Part shown: one piece after another, positions 1 to 7,873 of the stretch
How the letters are laid out: every line of letters starts with the position of its first letter
Numbering within the stretch: position 1 is the stretch's first letter
Assembly (NCBI GenBank): GCA_900751885.1
Contig: CAADTH010000034.1
Location: 1-64,000, forward strand
Direction of reading: 5' to 3'
Length of the DNA stretch: 64,000 nucleotides
Source: Clostridia bacterium
GTDB lineage: Bacteria > Bacillota > Clostridia > UBA1381
Translations under genes and position numbers: made by a program
Notes under the pieces: model-generated
Seen by the model: the letters and a program-made list of their open reading frames with translations, nothing else
Database searches by the model: none
What the model was told of the DNA's origin: nothing

Positions 1-20
1 ATCGCTGCTGGAACAAATAT

Positions 21-96
21 TCCTCAATAGCTCAGTTGGCAGAGCATGCGGCTGTTAACCGCAGGGTCGTTGGTTCGAGCCCAACTTGAGGAGCCA
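21..96 (+). tRNA. tRNA-Asn (GTT anticodon), CCA encoded
   Basis: A complete 76-nt cloverleaf can be folded by eye. The acceptor arm tcctcaa pairs with ttgagga, the anticodon stem is tgcgg/ccgca around ctgttaa with anticodon GTT at 54-56, the T-loop reads gttcgagcc, and the 3' CCA is encoded at 94-96. It decodes Asn AAC/AAU codons. Two terminators follow it directly. Confidence 0.97.
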
Positions 97-99
97 GTT

Positions 100-157
100 G
101 TACCATAGTAAGAATGTGAACCATTGAGGTTTAGACATCATACTATGGTACTTTTTT
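100..157 (+). terminator. Intrinsic terminator after tRNA-Asn
   Basis: Perfect 11-bp outer stem, gtaccatagta (100-110) with tactatggtac (141-151), followed by six T. The region between the arms carries gaaccattgaggtttagaca, which is nearly the same as the inner part of the terminator at 27912, although the outer arms differ. Confidence 0.9.
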
Positions 158-171
158 ATGCCTGCATTTAT

Positions 172-191
172 ACGCCTTTACGGCGTTTTTT
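172..191 (+). terminator. Second short terminator
   Basis: acgcc/ggcgt stem around tttac followed by a T-run. It backs up the terminator just upstream. Confidence 0.7.
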
Positions 192-300
192 ATTTTTCTG
201 CAAAATAATCAGTAAAATGAAAAAATGCTGAAATGAAAAAAATACTGTTTTCACCTATTCAGTGTGAACCATTATTGTCTATTGTATTTCATATAAAAAC

Positions 301-420
301 TCACTGTTTCAGCCAAAAATCAGACTCGTATTTATTTGGTGTTTTGTACTTTAGTGTTGCATGAGGGCGTTCACTTTTAAAGAAGACAATATACTCTTCA
401 ACACTGCGTTTGAACGTTGC
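301..420 (-). pseudogene. IS3-family transposase (OrfB) C-terminal relic
   Basis: On the minus strand the frame ending in TGA at 303-301 reads FKRSVEEYIVFFKSERPH, followed by ATLKYKTPNKYESDFW. This is the typical end of the IS3/IS150 rve transposase, with its YI-x-F-(Y/F)-N/K...RPH...L-x-Y-x-TP pattern. The frame meets a stop at 438-436, and no other part of the element (upstream catalytic domain, OrfA) is visible. Only about 40 codons survive, so it is dead. It marks past insertion activity next to the tRNA. Confidence 0.8.
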
Positions 421-430
421 TATTATTAAT

Positions 431-646
431 TTCGATTAATAGTATACCCACTAAATCAATTCGGTTAATTGTATCAAAATTCACCATCAGACACACGAGT
501 CAACGTATGAGTTGATACAACAAAAAAGGCTTGATTTCAAGTCTTTTTGCGTTTTGGGAGGAAAAACCGAGGTCAAATTTGGATTTGGTTTTTTTGCTTC
601 CTTAAAAATATGACCCCCTAATTTTTTTCGGTTAATCGTGTACCAC
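431..646. repeat. Three degenerate copies of a 20-bp motif flanking the IS relic
   Basis: Copies at 431-450 (ttcgattaatagtataccca), 460-479 (ttcggttaattgtatcaaaa) and 627-646 (ttcggttaatcgtgtaccac) share the core ttcgRttaatNgt. They could be remains of insertion-sequence ends or transposase-binding sites. No gene lies in this 450-bp stretch apart from a terminator-like hairpin at 523-548. Confidence 0.5.
523..549 (+). terminator. Terminator-like hairpin in IS-relic region
   Basis: aaaaaggcttg (523-533) pairs with caagtcttttt (538-548), including one G-U, around a 4-nt loop. It ends in a T-run, consistent with a leftover intrinsic terminator. Confidence 0.6.
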
Positions 647-787
647 TCTATATTAAGAAGTAGGATTTACACAATAAAAAAGTATTTTTTCACAATCAAT
701 AGGGTATTATATGACGAACAGAACTTATTTTTTGTTACTGAAAGGTCCATATAAATTTGAGATTCATCTTAGAGGAGGGGACAGAAA

Positions 788-1219
788 ATGAAATCGAAGG
801 AAGAAAGGCTAAAAGAATTAACGGATATCCAGTTCGAGGTGACACAAAATAATGCCACTGAGCGCCCTTTTTCGGGCGAATATAACGACTTTGATAAGGT
901 AGGGTTATACGTTGACATTGTAAGCGGTGAACCTCTTTTCACTTCAATGGATAAGTTTGACGCAGGCTGCGGTTGGCCTTCCTTTACGAAGCCTGTCACC
1001 AATAACGCAGTGAAAGAAAAGAAAGACACTTCACATGGCATGACACGGACTGAGGTGAGAAGCAGGCAGGCAGATTCTCATTTGGGACATGTATTTTCTG
1101 ATGGTCCGCAAGAGAAGGGCGGTCTGCGATATTGCATCAATTCAGCGGCTCTGCGATTTATTGCGGTGGATGAACTGGAAGAGCAGGGATATGGGGAATA
1201 TGTGAGTTTGTTTTTATAG
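788..1219 (+). CDS. msrB: Peptide-methionine (R)-S-oxide reductase MsrB
   Basis: 143 aa, cytoplasmic, repairs the R-epimer of methionine sulfoxide in oxidised proteins. The SelR fold is evident along the whole chain: [10 protein letters not shown] (Cys61), DSHLGHVF (His98 and His101 region) and [14 protein letters not shown] with the catalytic Cys116. The two CxxC pairs that bind structural zinc in many MsrB proteins are absent, so this is the zinc-free form. The start is set by GAGGAGGGG about 8 nt before ATG 788. It stands alone, followed by its own terminator, between relics of mobile elements. Confidence 0.95.
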   Translation: MKSKEERLKELTDIQFEVTQNNATERPFSGEYNDFDKVGLYVDIVSGEPLFTSMDKFDAGCGWPSFTKPVTNNAVKEKKDTSHGMTRTEVRSRQADSHLGHVFSDGPQEKGGLRYCINSAALRFIAVDELEEQGYGEYVSLFL

Positions 1220-1227
1220 CTATTATG

Positions 1228-1274
1228 AAAAGCATTGTGAGCAGAGAAATATTATCTGTAGCAATGCTTTTTTT
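1228..1274 (+). terminator. Intrinsic terminator after msrB
   Basis: aaaagcattg (1228-1237) pairs with caatgctttt (1262-1271), with a T-run through 1274. Confidence 0.8.
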
Positions 1275-1360
1275 GCTTATTATTTTATTATTGAAATCCA
1301 TGCCCTTCCATTTCAGACCGCGGAGCTCCACTATCCGAAGCCCGGTATAAAGGAAACGAG
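1266..1360 (-). pseudogene. Tyrosine recombinase/integrase fragment
   Basis: The minus strand reads FLYTGLRIVELRGLKWKGMD followed by FNNKIIS. This matches the box-I region of phage and Tn916-type integrases (TGLRIxEL...L.W.DIDF), including the first catalytic Arg. Nothing else of the enzyme is present; the frame on both sides is unrelated sequence. It is a relic of an integrated conjugative element, consistent with the MobC and relaxase remains just downstream. Confidence 0.65.
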
Positions 1361-1528
1361 GGAATAAAATCCTCCAGCCGCTATTGAAAACGTTACAAGC
1401 TGCGGCGTGTTTCTTTTGTAAAAGTCCGTCAAATTGGACGTTCCCGGTTTTGTAGATAGTGAGAAGAAAATTTCGTGGCAAGAATAGGCAGTGTCCCAAA
1501 CCCTCTAAAAACCGAGAGGAGCGATACA

Positions 1529-1806
1529 ATGGCAAACAGGACAAGACCGCTTATCCTGGTCCCGGTCAGCGACTAGGAACGGGAATGGATAAAACAGAAA
1601 ATGAAGCTGATACCCACGAAAAACTTTACGGCATACGAACGGAAAATGTTGATTGACGGGTATATCATTCAAATAGACATGGCGACATTAAGGCAATGAC
1701 AGCGGAGATACAGAAAATCAGGGGCAACGTCAACCAGATAGCGCGGCGGGCAAACGCCGCGGGCAGTGTATACCAAGAGGACATAGACGAGATTAAGGGG
1801 GGCTGA
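1529..1806 (+). pseudogene. MobC-like relaxosome accessory protein, broken
   Basis: From ATG 1529 the frame reads MANRTRPLILVPVSD, then TAG at 1574, then EREWIKQKMKLIPTKNFTAY. After a frame change near 1680 it continues DIKAMTAEIQKIRGNVNQIA and ARRANAAGSVYQEDID, ending with TGA at 1804-1806. The pattern (N-terminal ribbon-helix-helix with E.EWIK, then NVNQIARRAN) is that of MobC proteins of clostridial mobilisable elements, which help the relaxase bind oriT. One in-frame stop and one frameshift make it non-functional. A good GAGAGGAG ribosome site remains at 1513-1520. Confidence 0.75.
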
Positions 1807-1813
1807 ATGAGAT

Positions 1814-1975
1814 ATGGCGGTTACAATGAGTAAGCCTGTTAAAAGCACTCTAAGCAAAGCCCTTGACTATATCCAATACCCGGAAAAGATGGACGGCAAA
1901 ATGCTTGTGTTCTCGTTCGGCTGCTCCTATGAAACGGCAGACATGAGTTTGAATATACCCTTTTGTAGGTGTTAG
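1814..1975 (+). pseudogene. Relaxase N-terminal fragment
   Basis: 53 codons beginning MAVTMSKPVKSTLSKALDYI and continuing with QYPEKMDGKMLVFSFGCSYE, then TAD. This is the conserved start of MobA/VirD2-type relaxases of clostridial integrative elements (I.P.KSTL.KALDYI...FGCSYETA). The match stops at about 1943, after which unrelated codons run to TAG 1973-1975. The break point therefore marks one end of a deletion that removed the rest of the mobilisation module. It directly follows the broken mobC, as in intact elements. Confidence 0.75.
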
Positions 1976-2180
1976 ATAAGGGCAGCAACTTATGATATTT
2001 CCTATAAGCTGATTTTACAGTGACAGACAAATTAGAATTTTTCAAAGGGTGGTCTGTGTGGTTGCCTGTATAAATAAGTGAGAAAATAAGGTAATTGGTA
2101 AAAACATAACGCATTTACGTGCATTTTAAGGGACAAATATTAGTTAACTGGGTACGGAAAAAATGAAGTGGAGCTTTGTG

Positions 2181-2209
2181 TTGTAATTGTTGCACAAGAA
2201 TGCTATAAT
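2181..2209 (+). promoter_or_regulatory. Promoter of the RHH-restriction/modification unit
   Basis: -35 ttgtaa (2181-2186), 17-bp spacer, -10 TATAAT (2204-2209) preceded by TGc, giving an extended -10. It lies 23 bp before the start of the small RHH gene. Confidence 0.75.
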
Positions 2210-2231
2210 TATAACATTGGAGGTTGCTATA

Positions 2232-2402
2232 ATGAATAAAACGATTTCAATGAGCATCAGAGTTAGTGAAGCCGAACTGGATAAGCTTAAACAAGCCGCC
2301 CGGCTTGAAGCGTATGCTTCCTATAGTGAGTTTATTAGAAGAACAGCATTAAAAGAAGCAGAGAAAGTTATTAAAAATAACAAAGATCAGGACGGTGAAT
2401 AA
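2232..2402 (+). CDS. Small ribbon-helix-helix protein (CopG/antitoxin-like)
   Basis: 56 aa from ATG 2232, which has GGAGG (2219-2223) 8 nt upstream; an upstream ATG at 2187 lacks a ribosome site and is rejected. MNKTISMSIRVSEAELDKLK followed by QAARLEAYASYSEFIRR fits a ribbon-helix-helix fold: a beta strand ISMSIRVS and two helices. Such proteins are DNA-binding dimers, often antitoxins or autoregulators. Its stop is 2 nt before the start of the restriction-modification gene, so the two are co-translated. The likely role is repression of its own promoter, tuning the restriction enzyme, as C proteins do in other systems. That role is inferred. Confidence 0.75.
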   Translation: MNKTISMSIRVSEAELDKLKQAARLEAYASYSEFIRRTALKEAEKVIKNNKDQDGE

Positions 2403-2404
2403 TT

Positions 2405-5362
2405 ATGGCAAAGGCAAGTGAAGAAACCACCAAGGGATTAACTGCTGGAAAACTAAAAGATATTGAGGGATATCCAAGTGACCAGAATATCAAGGTGGAT
2501 GGAATAACATGGTTTAAAGAAGATAGTTATAAAGGAACTGAAAACAAGTGGCTTTATAAAGTGTTTTCAAAAGCTACAAAAAAACAAACATTAAAATCAA
2601 GAGGTACGCCTGATTTTACCATTACTTTGGATAAATCAGATGTCATAATTGTAATAGAGTGTAAGGGTTCATTAGATGACCATTCTATGTTTGAAAATCC
2701 CAGTGACTATTTAAATTATGGATATGGAAATCCAAATGAGACAGAAAGGTATGCTATAAATGGAGCCTTATGGTATGCATCATTTTTGAAATCAGATTAT
2801 GATGTTGTTGCAATTGGAGTTTCTGGTCAAACACAGGCAGAAACAAAAGTGACTTCATATGTTTGGCCAAAAGGTGGAGATGTTTCAGATATTGCATTAT
2901 TAGAAAATGGATATTTAGACGATTCAATTGTTTCAATTAGACAATATGAAAAAGATATAGAAGTTGCATTAAATCGATTTGCTGCAACTAAAGAAGCAGT
3001 CAGAAAAGAATTGAGACGTTATACCCTAGCATGTGCTAATTTTTTACGTTCAAATGGAATTGAGGATAATTCAAAAGCTGGGTTTGTATCAGCTGTGATT
3101 TTAGGATTGACTAATCATGAATCTCGATTATATAAAAATACAAAAGCTGCTATAGATTCTAAAAAGGCTGCTAAATCTAAGAAAATGCTTAAGGATTCGA
3201 TAGGAAAGGATTCGGTAAGATTATTAAAGTATTCATTATATGGAGAAGGTACGGATGAGTATGCATATGATTATGTGAAAGGTATATGGGACATTGATAA
3301 AATTCCAAAAGGAAAAAGAGTTTCTTTGAAGAAGTTTTATGAAGGATTATTGGCTAAAGATGAGCTGGTAATGGCAGCAAAAGGAAAGGATAAATATTTT
3401 CAAGACGGTGACACAGTACTTTCTTGTTGTATATATTCCTTGTATGAAAATGTAATTGAGGTAATAGAAAAATACTCTGGAATTGATGTTATGGGAGAGT
3501 TCTATACTACATTTCTAAGATTTACGAAAGGTAATGCGAAAGAAAAAGGGATAGTACTGACGCCAAAGCACATTACAGACCTTTTTTGTGATATTGCTGA
3601 ATACTATTCAGATACTAAATTTAATGAGAAAACAAAAATCATCGATATCTGCTGTGGGACAGGTGCATTCCTTATATCTGCACTAAGCAAAATAAAAGAG
3701 AATATTCAAGAAGATAATCAAAGTGAAGAAGTAAAAAAAGAAAGATATGAAGCTGCTCGAAAAAACAGTTTGATTGGTGTTGAACGTGATGCGTCAATGT
3801 ATGCATTAGCGTATGCAAATATGCGATTTCACGGAGATGGAAAATCAAATCTTTTCAATTGCTCATCTTTATTAATTGATTCATTTGCACCGGTAGATGA
3901 TAGTGGGAAAACATATATTGATAATGACAAAGTCCCACTTCATGAAGCATTAAAAGAATTTGGAGATATTGATATAGGAATGATAAATCCGCCATATTCT
4001 CTTGATAAAAAGGACAATTCATCAAATCAGGAATATCCTATTGTACAGGAGATTAATGAGTTGAAGGATAAGAATAAAAAATTAATTAAGAAGATTAGGG
4101 ATTTGAATCAAAAGAAAAAAGAAGGTTTTGAGATAGAAGTAGATATTTTAAATAATGAGGTTCAATCGAATACGGATTTAATCAAGGAGAAGGAAGAGGA
4201 ATTTGATAAGAGTGGTCTTCGAGAAGTAGTAATGCAAAAAGGGCAAAATGAATTGGATTTTGTTGCTTCTATGTTACATTATTTAAAAATAGGAGGAATT
4301 GGAATTGCAATTCTTCCGATGTCGTGTGCTGGTAGTAGTGGTTCGAAATTGCGTGCTGAACTTATGAAGTATCATACTTTACTGGCGTGTATGACAATGC
4401 CACCTCAACTATTTTTTGATAGTCATGTTGGTGCAGCTACTTGTATAATGGTTTTTAAAGCCCATGTGCCGCATAATTCTTCTAAATCTGTTTTTTTTGG
4501 AATATGGAAGGATGATGGATTTGCTGTTATTCCACATAACGGACGTAAAGACACTGGATTGTGGGATAAAATAAGAAAAGAATGGGTTGACCAAATAGAT
4601 GGAAGTGCATCGAAAAATGATGTTTTCTGGGTTAAACACAAAATAAATAATTCAGGAGAAGCGTTACCAGAGGCTTATGTAAAAACTGATTTTAGCACCA
4701 TAACCGATGATATTTTTAAAGAAGTTATAAGAAAATATTCTTTATACAAATATATGGATTCCAAAGCTTCATTGGATAGAAAAAATACTGACAAGATATA
4801 TTGGTTATTGGATAATTATAATGAATTTGAAAAACTATATTCTGATTCAAATTCTGAAAAAGCAGTTAATCTTTCAGAAAGAAAGTGGGAAATATTTTCA
4901 GTAAAGAAGATTATTGATGATATTCATAATGGAAAATCATACAATGCATCTGATTTAGTGGTGTCCGATACTGAAGATTATATACCATATGTTACAAGAA
5001 CAGATGAAAATAATGGAATATCGCTGTGCGTCGAAGAAAAAGAGTATGTAGGACTTGAAAAAGGAAAGGCAATTACGATAGGAGATACAACATCGACAAT
5101 TTTTTATCAACAATCAGATTTTATTACAGGACCACATATTATTGTAATAAGAGCAGAGTGGTTCAACATTTATACGGCTAGCTTTCTGATAGCACTTCTT
5201 AATATGGAGAAATATAGATATCCTGTTTTTGGACGCGCTTTTTCAAAGGAATTAATACAGGAAACATTATTACCGCTTCCAGTAAAAAGCAAAGGGAAAC
5301 CTGATTATAATTTCATGGAAGAATATATGAAGTCATTACCATATAGTTCAAACTTATTGTGA
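2405..5362 (+). CDS. Single-polypeptide restriction-modification enzyme (type IIG/type I-like: nuclease + N6-adenine methylase + specificity domain)
   Basis: 985 aa. Residues 67-90 read RGTPDFTITL...VIIVIECKG, a PD-(D/E)xK nuclease centre (D70, E85, K87). A helical region follows. Residues about 360-700 are a HsdM-like adenine methylase: SAM-binding IDICCGTGAFLI (412-423) and catalytic NPPY (528-531). A lysine/glutamate-rich coiled coil (about 545-610) sits inside it. The C-terminal 120 residues (WEIFSVKKIIDDIHNG..., ending ...PLPVKSKGKPDYNF) resemble one HsdS target-recognition domain. The protein should therefore methylate and cut at one recognised site by itself. It is AT-richer than its surroundings and bordered by mobile-element relics, suggesting transfer. 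The frame is intact. Confidence 0.85.
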   Translation: MAKASEETTKGLTAGKLKDIEGYPSDQNIKVDGITWFKEDSYKGTENKWLYKVFSKATKKQTLKSRGTPDFTITLDKSDVIIVIECKGSLDDHSMFENPSDYLNYGYGNPNETERYAINGALWYASFLKSDYDVVAIGVSGQTQAETKVTSYVWPKGGDVSDIALLENGYLDDSIVSIRQYEKDIEVALNRFAATKEAVRKELRRYTLACANFLRSNGIEDNSKAGFVSAVILGLTNHESRLYKNTKAAIDSKKAAKSKKMLKDSIGKDSVRLLKYSLYGEGTDEYAYDYVKGIWDIDKIPKGKRVSLKKFYEGLLAKDELVMAAKGKDKYFQDGDTVLSCCIYSLYENVIEVIEKYSGIDVMGEFYTTFLRFTKGNAKEKGIVLTPKHITDLFCDIAEYYSDTKFNEKTKIIDICCGTGAFLISALSKIKENIQEDNQSEEVKKERYEAARKNSLIGVERDASMYALAYANMRFHGDGKSNLFNCSSLLIDSFAPVDDSGKTYIDNDKVPLHEALKEFGDIDIGMINPPYSLDKKDNSSNQEYPIVQEINELKDKNKKLIKKIRDLNQKKKEGFEIEVDILNNEVQSNTDLIKEKEEEFDKSGLREVVMQKGQNELDFVASMLHYLKIGGIGIAILPMSCAGSSGSKLRAELMKYHTLLACMTMPPQLFFDSHVGAATCIMVFKAHVPHNSSKSVFFGIWKDDGFAVIPHNGRKDTGLWDKIRKEWVDQIDGSASKNDVFWVKHKINNSGEALPEAYVKTDFSTITDDIFKEVIRKYSLYKYMDSKASLDRKNTDKIYWLLDNYNEFEKLYSDSNSEKAVNLSERKWEIFSVKKIIDDIHNGKSYNASDLVVSDTEDYIPYVTRTDENNGISLCVEEKEYVGLEKGKAITIGDTTSTIFYQQSDFITGPHIIVIRAEWFNIYTASFLIALLNMEKYRYPVFGRAFSKELIQETLLPLPVKSKGKPDYNFMEEYMKSLPYSSNLL

Positions 5363-5783
5363 TTAGATATTTTGCGGTATAGATAAAATTCAGTTAGTAG
5401 AGCTGAATTAAACAAAAAGAACCGGGCGCGTCAGCCAATCGCTGGTCACCGCGCCCAGTCTTGCTCTTTGTATTCAGAGAATGCCGCCCGGGTGGGTTTC
5501 TTCGTCAATAGAGCGAATGGGAACGGGGAGTTTGCCCACGTCCCTTTCGCTGCCACTAACATGATTGGAAAATGATCTTAGGAGAATCTGGGAATTTTTT
5601 CTTTCACTACCTATAAAACCAGCAGTGGGCAAAATGGCCGGAAATGGAGCAACTTTTTTGTTGCGCTTTCATACAGGCAAAAGCCGGAAATGCCAAACGG
5701 CGGCGGGGATTTTCCTTACATATTCCTCCATGACAAGTCGCTGGATTTGCTATTTCATCAGATTGCAGCTTAGAATGAAGTAA
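5363..5783. other. Relic region of an integrative element
   Basis: No intact gene. A GC-rich hairpin (gggcgcg/cgcgccc) lies at about 5424-5457. On the minus strand a frame ending at 5474 reads GSERDVGKLPVPIRSIDEET then HPGGIL and stop; this looks like the tail of a protein cut by deletion. On the plus strand a frame ending at 5774 reads YKTSSGQNGRKWSNFFVALS, YRQKPEMPNGGGDFPYIFLH and DKSLDLLFHQIAA, also without a proper start. I do not recognise either family with certainty. Base composition differs from both neighbours. Confidence 0.5.
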
Positions 5784-6257
5784 TTATGCTGAAATTATTT
5801 TTTTAAGGGTTTCATCTAATCTGTTACTACGAATCATTTGGTTTGTAATACCAACACCCGGAATGAATTTGGCGTTTTTGCATTCTTTCATAATATCTTT
5901 TTCATAATCACCCTCATAGTCGTAGAACGTCCAAAAGGGAAGAATGCTTGCGCCATGAAAATCAGCCTGTTGCAAAAATACTTTCATAGGATTGGCAGGT
6001 GCGCCGCTCCAAACCGGGTCACCTAAATAAACTTTTTCATATTGCGCTAATTTCGGCAGCTCGCCGGATAACTCCGGCATATTTCCAGATTGGATTTCCG
6101 CTTTCGCTTCTTCATATGCTTTCCACATATCGGAATTATACTGCCGCTGCGAAACAATTTCGTAAATATTGCTGTCTGTCATTTTCTGTATTTTTTCAGC
6201 CGCCTGTTTCGTCACGCCGGATTGGGAATAATAAATTACGATTGATTTTTTAGTCAT
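5784..6257 (-). CDS. Flavodoxin-family protein
   Basis: About 157 aa from ATG 6257-6255, chosen because GGGGA lies 7-8 nt upstream; the in-frame ATG at 6263 is too close to it. MTKKSIVIYYSQSGVTKQAA is the FMN-phosphate-binding loop of flavodoxins, and VYLGDPVWSGAPANPMKVFL is the second FMN-binding strand-loop. It would carry one or two electrons on FMN in the cytoplasm; the physiological partner is unknown. An aldo/keto reductase fragment lies 17 nt upstream on the same strand, a common redox-gene pairing in Clostridia. Confidence 0.9.
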   Translation of the reverse strand: MTKKSIVIYYSQSGVTKQAAEKIQKMTDSNIYEIVSQRQYNSDMWKAYEEAKAEIQSGNMPELSGELPKLAQYEKVYLGDPVWSGAPANPMKVFLQQADFHGASILPFWTFYDYEGDYEKDIMKECKNAKFIPGVGITNQMIRSNRLDETLKKIISA

Positions 6258-6274
6258 TGTCATTCCCCATATTA

Positions 6275-6625
6275 TCAACGAACGTTTAGGCTGCAAATTG
6301 TTTTAACAAATTCCGGGTCGTGCTTATCGTAGATTGTGCTTGCTCCCATATCCAGTTCATCAATGCAAATCATATCTTCCTTGCTCAATTCAAAATCATA
6401 GATATGGAGATTGCTCTCAATACGCTCTCTTTGAACCGATTTCGGAATAATGATAATGCCACGCTGAATATGCCACCGCAGTACAATCTGTGCAACGGAC
6501 TTTTTATATTTTTCAGAAAGCTCTATCAGAGTATTATTCTCCCAAATACCGCAGCTTCCCTGTGCCAGCGGTCCCCATGCTTCCATTTTTACATCGATAT
6601 AGTCAAATGTTTTATTGATTTTTAA
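6275..6625 (-). pseudogene. Aldo/keto reductase, 3' fragment only
   Basis: The frame reads KMEAWGPLAQGSCGIWENNT, LIELSEKYKKSVAQIVLRWH, IQRGIIIIPKSVQRERIESN and LHIYDFELSKEDMICIDELD. These are the last third of a classic NADPH-dependent aldo/keto reductase: the PLAQG turn, the QIVLRW helix and the IPKSV...R..N nucleotide-binding motif. The catalytic Asp/Tyr/Lys/His part is missing, since homology ends near 6590-6625. The remaining piece could still be translated from the internal Met at 6586 but cannot be an enzyme. Confidence 0.85.
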
Positions 6626-6905
6626 TAAAAAGAATATAGATGCTTACAGCGTTGCTGTATGTGTTATTGAAAGTGAAGCAGTGCATAAGATTGGTGATAT
6701 AGAAATCAAAAGTCGACGAAGATAAGCGGGATATGACTGTAACGCTTAAATAGCCAAAGCAGAGGCTTGATTATTTAGACTACAAAAATGTGTATTTTGG
6801 GGACAGATTAGATGAATATTTATTTTGATGTATGAATTAATTGATTGAATATTGTTATAGCCTATAGTAAAATGGTTATATCAGCATGAGAGAGGTGAGA
6901 AAAAT
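6626..6905. other. Intergenic region with a small relic and the araC promoter
   Basis: A plus-strand frame around 6631-6724 (DAYSVAVCVIESEAVHKIGD, IEIKSRRR, stop) has no start and looks like a degraded C-terminus of unknown origin. A promoter follows: ttgatt (6841-6846), 16-bp spacer, tatagt (6863-6868), about 38 bp before the araC start. Confidence 0.5.
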
Positions 6906-7736
6906 ATGAACGCATTGGAGCAGACACTTTTAGATAATATATTTATAAGTACTGAAATTGAAAGGAATGTTAAATCTTTTCCTGCATTTCATAAGCATAA
7001 TGCGTATGAAATATATATCCTTATGCGCGGAACAAGAAACATGTGCATAGGTAATGCTGTTTATTCTATCTGTGAGGGGGACGCATCTATGTTAAAGCCG
7101 GGCGTTCCTCATCGCAGTTTCGGCGATGATACATATGACGGCATTTGTATAGAATTTCCGGAGGAAACAGTCCAGAAGAATTTTAAATCGAAGGAGCACG
7201 AAAAAATATTGTCTTGCTTTGAAAAACCCATTATATCGATAAACAAGGATATGCTTGAAATTTTAGCAAGCAATTCATTAAAATGCGAATTTGAGGGAGG
7301 AAACAAGCATGAGTATTTACTTTTTCTTGCTGAAATTCTATCTGTTTCGTCCATAACAACAGATAGTGAAGTAAAGCGCTCCTTTCAATCGGATATGTCC
7401 CCTATTGGTTCTTATTTACAGAAAAATTACCTTAACATACAAGGCTTAGATGAATTGACAGAACATTTCAAAATTACAAAAAGCCATTTATGTCATTTGT
7501 TTAAAAAGCAAAAAGGTATGTCCGTTTTACAATATGTACATAGACTGAAAATCCAGCATGCCTGCCGTCTTGTTCAGGAAACCAACATACCAATGAGCGA
7601 AATCAGCAGTATGTGCGGCTTTGGTACCGTAAGATATTTTAATAAAACCTTTAAATCTATAATAGGATATACGCCTATGTATATCCGTAAATATGTAAAA
7701 GAAAATAAAATATATGTCAGAGAATTGGATGAATAA
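6906..7736 (+). CDS. AraC-family transcription regulator with cupin sensor
   Basis: 276 aa, start supported by agagaggtgag just upstream. Residues 15-90 form a cupin-type sugar-sensing domain (FHKHNAYEIYILMRGTRNMC, MLKPGVPHRSFGDDTYDGI). Residues about 175-270 hold two helix-turn-helix motifs of the AraC/XylS type (LDELTEHFKITKSHLCHLFK, ISSMCGFGTVRYFNKTFKSI, GYTPMYIRKY). It lies directly upstream of the GH53/GH43 gene, in the same direction and separated by a terminator and a good promoter. A galactan- or arabinan-derived sugar is thus a likely ligand and that gene a likely target; this is inference from position. Confidence 0.92.
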   Translation: MNALEQTLLDNIFISTEIERNVKSFPAFHKHNAYEIYILMRGTRNMCIGNAVYSICEGDASMLKPGVPHRSFGDDTYDGICIEFPEETVQKNFKSKEHEKILSCFEKPIISINKDMLEILASNSLKCEFEGGNKHEYLLFLAEILSVSSITTDSEVKRSFQSDMSPIGSYLQKNYLNIQGLDELTEHFKITKSHLCHLFKKQKGMSVLQYVHRLKIQHACRLVQETNIPMSEISSMCGFGTVRYFNKTFKSIIGYTPMYIRKYVKENKIYVRELDE

Positions 7737-7740
7737 TGAG

Positions 7741-7771
7741 AACCGCTTGAAATGACAGGCGGTTTTTTTGT
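7741..7771 (+). terminator. Intrinsic terminator after araC
   Basis: aaccgcttg pairs with caggcggtt (one G-U) around a 6-nt loop, then seven T. Confidence 0.88.
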
Positions 7772-7806
7772 AAATTAAAAAAGCACAATATCGTTCTATT
7801 TTTGCA

Positions 7807-7835
7807 TTGAAAGCAAATTGCTATGCTTATATAAT
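7807..7835 (+). promoter_or_regulatory. Promoter of the GH53/GH43 gene
   Basis: -35 TTGAAA (7807-7812), 17-bp spacer, -10 TATAAT (7830-7835). It lies 38 bp before the ATG at 7874. Confidence 0.8.
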
Positions 7836-7873
7836 AATTGTATAAGAAAAGCAGTGCGAAAGGAGCGAAACTT

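Noticed and set aside
1158..1544. 128-aa minus-strand protein
   Set aside because: Only its middle 30 residues resemble an integrase; the rest overlaps msrB and unrelated sequence, so it is a relic and not a gene.
21..6900. tRNA-Asn as attachment site of a genomic island
   Set aside because: I looked for a second copy of the tRNA 3' end downstream up to 6.9 kb and did not see one.
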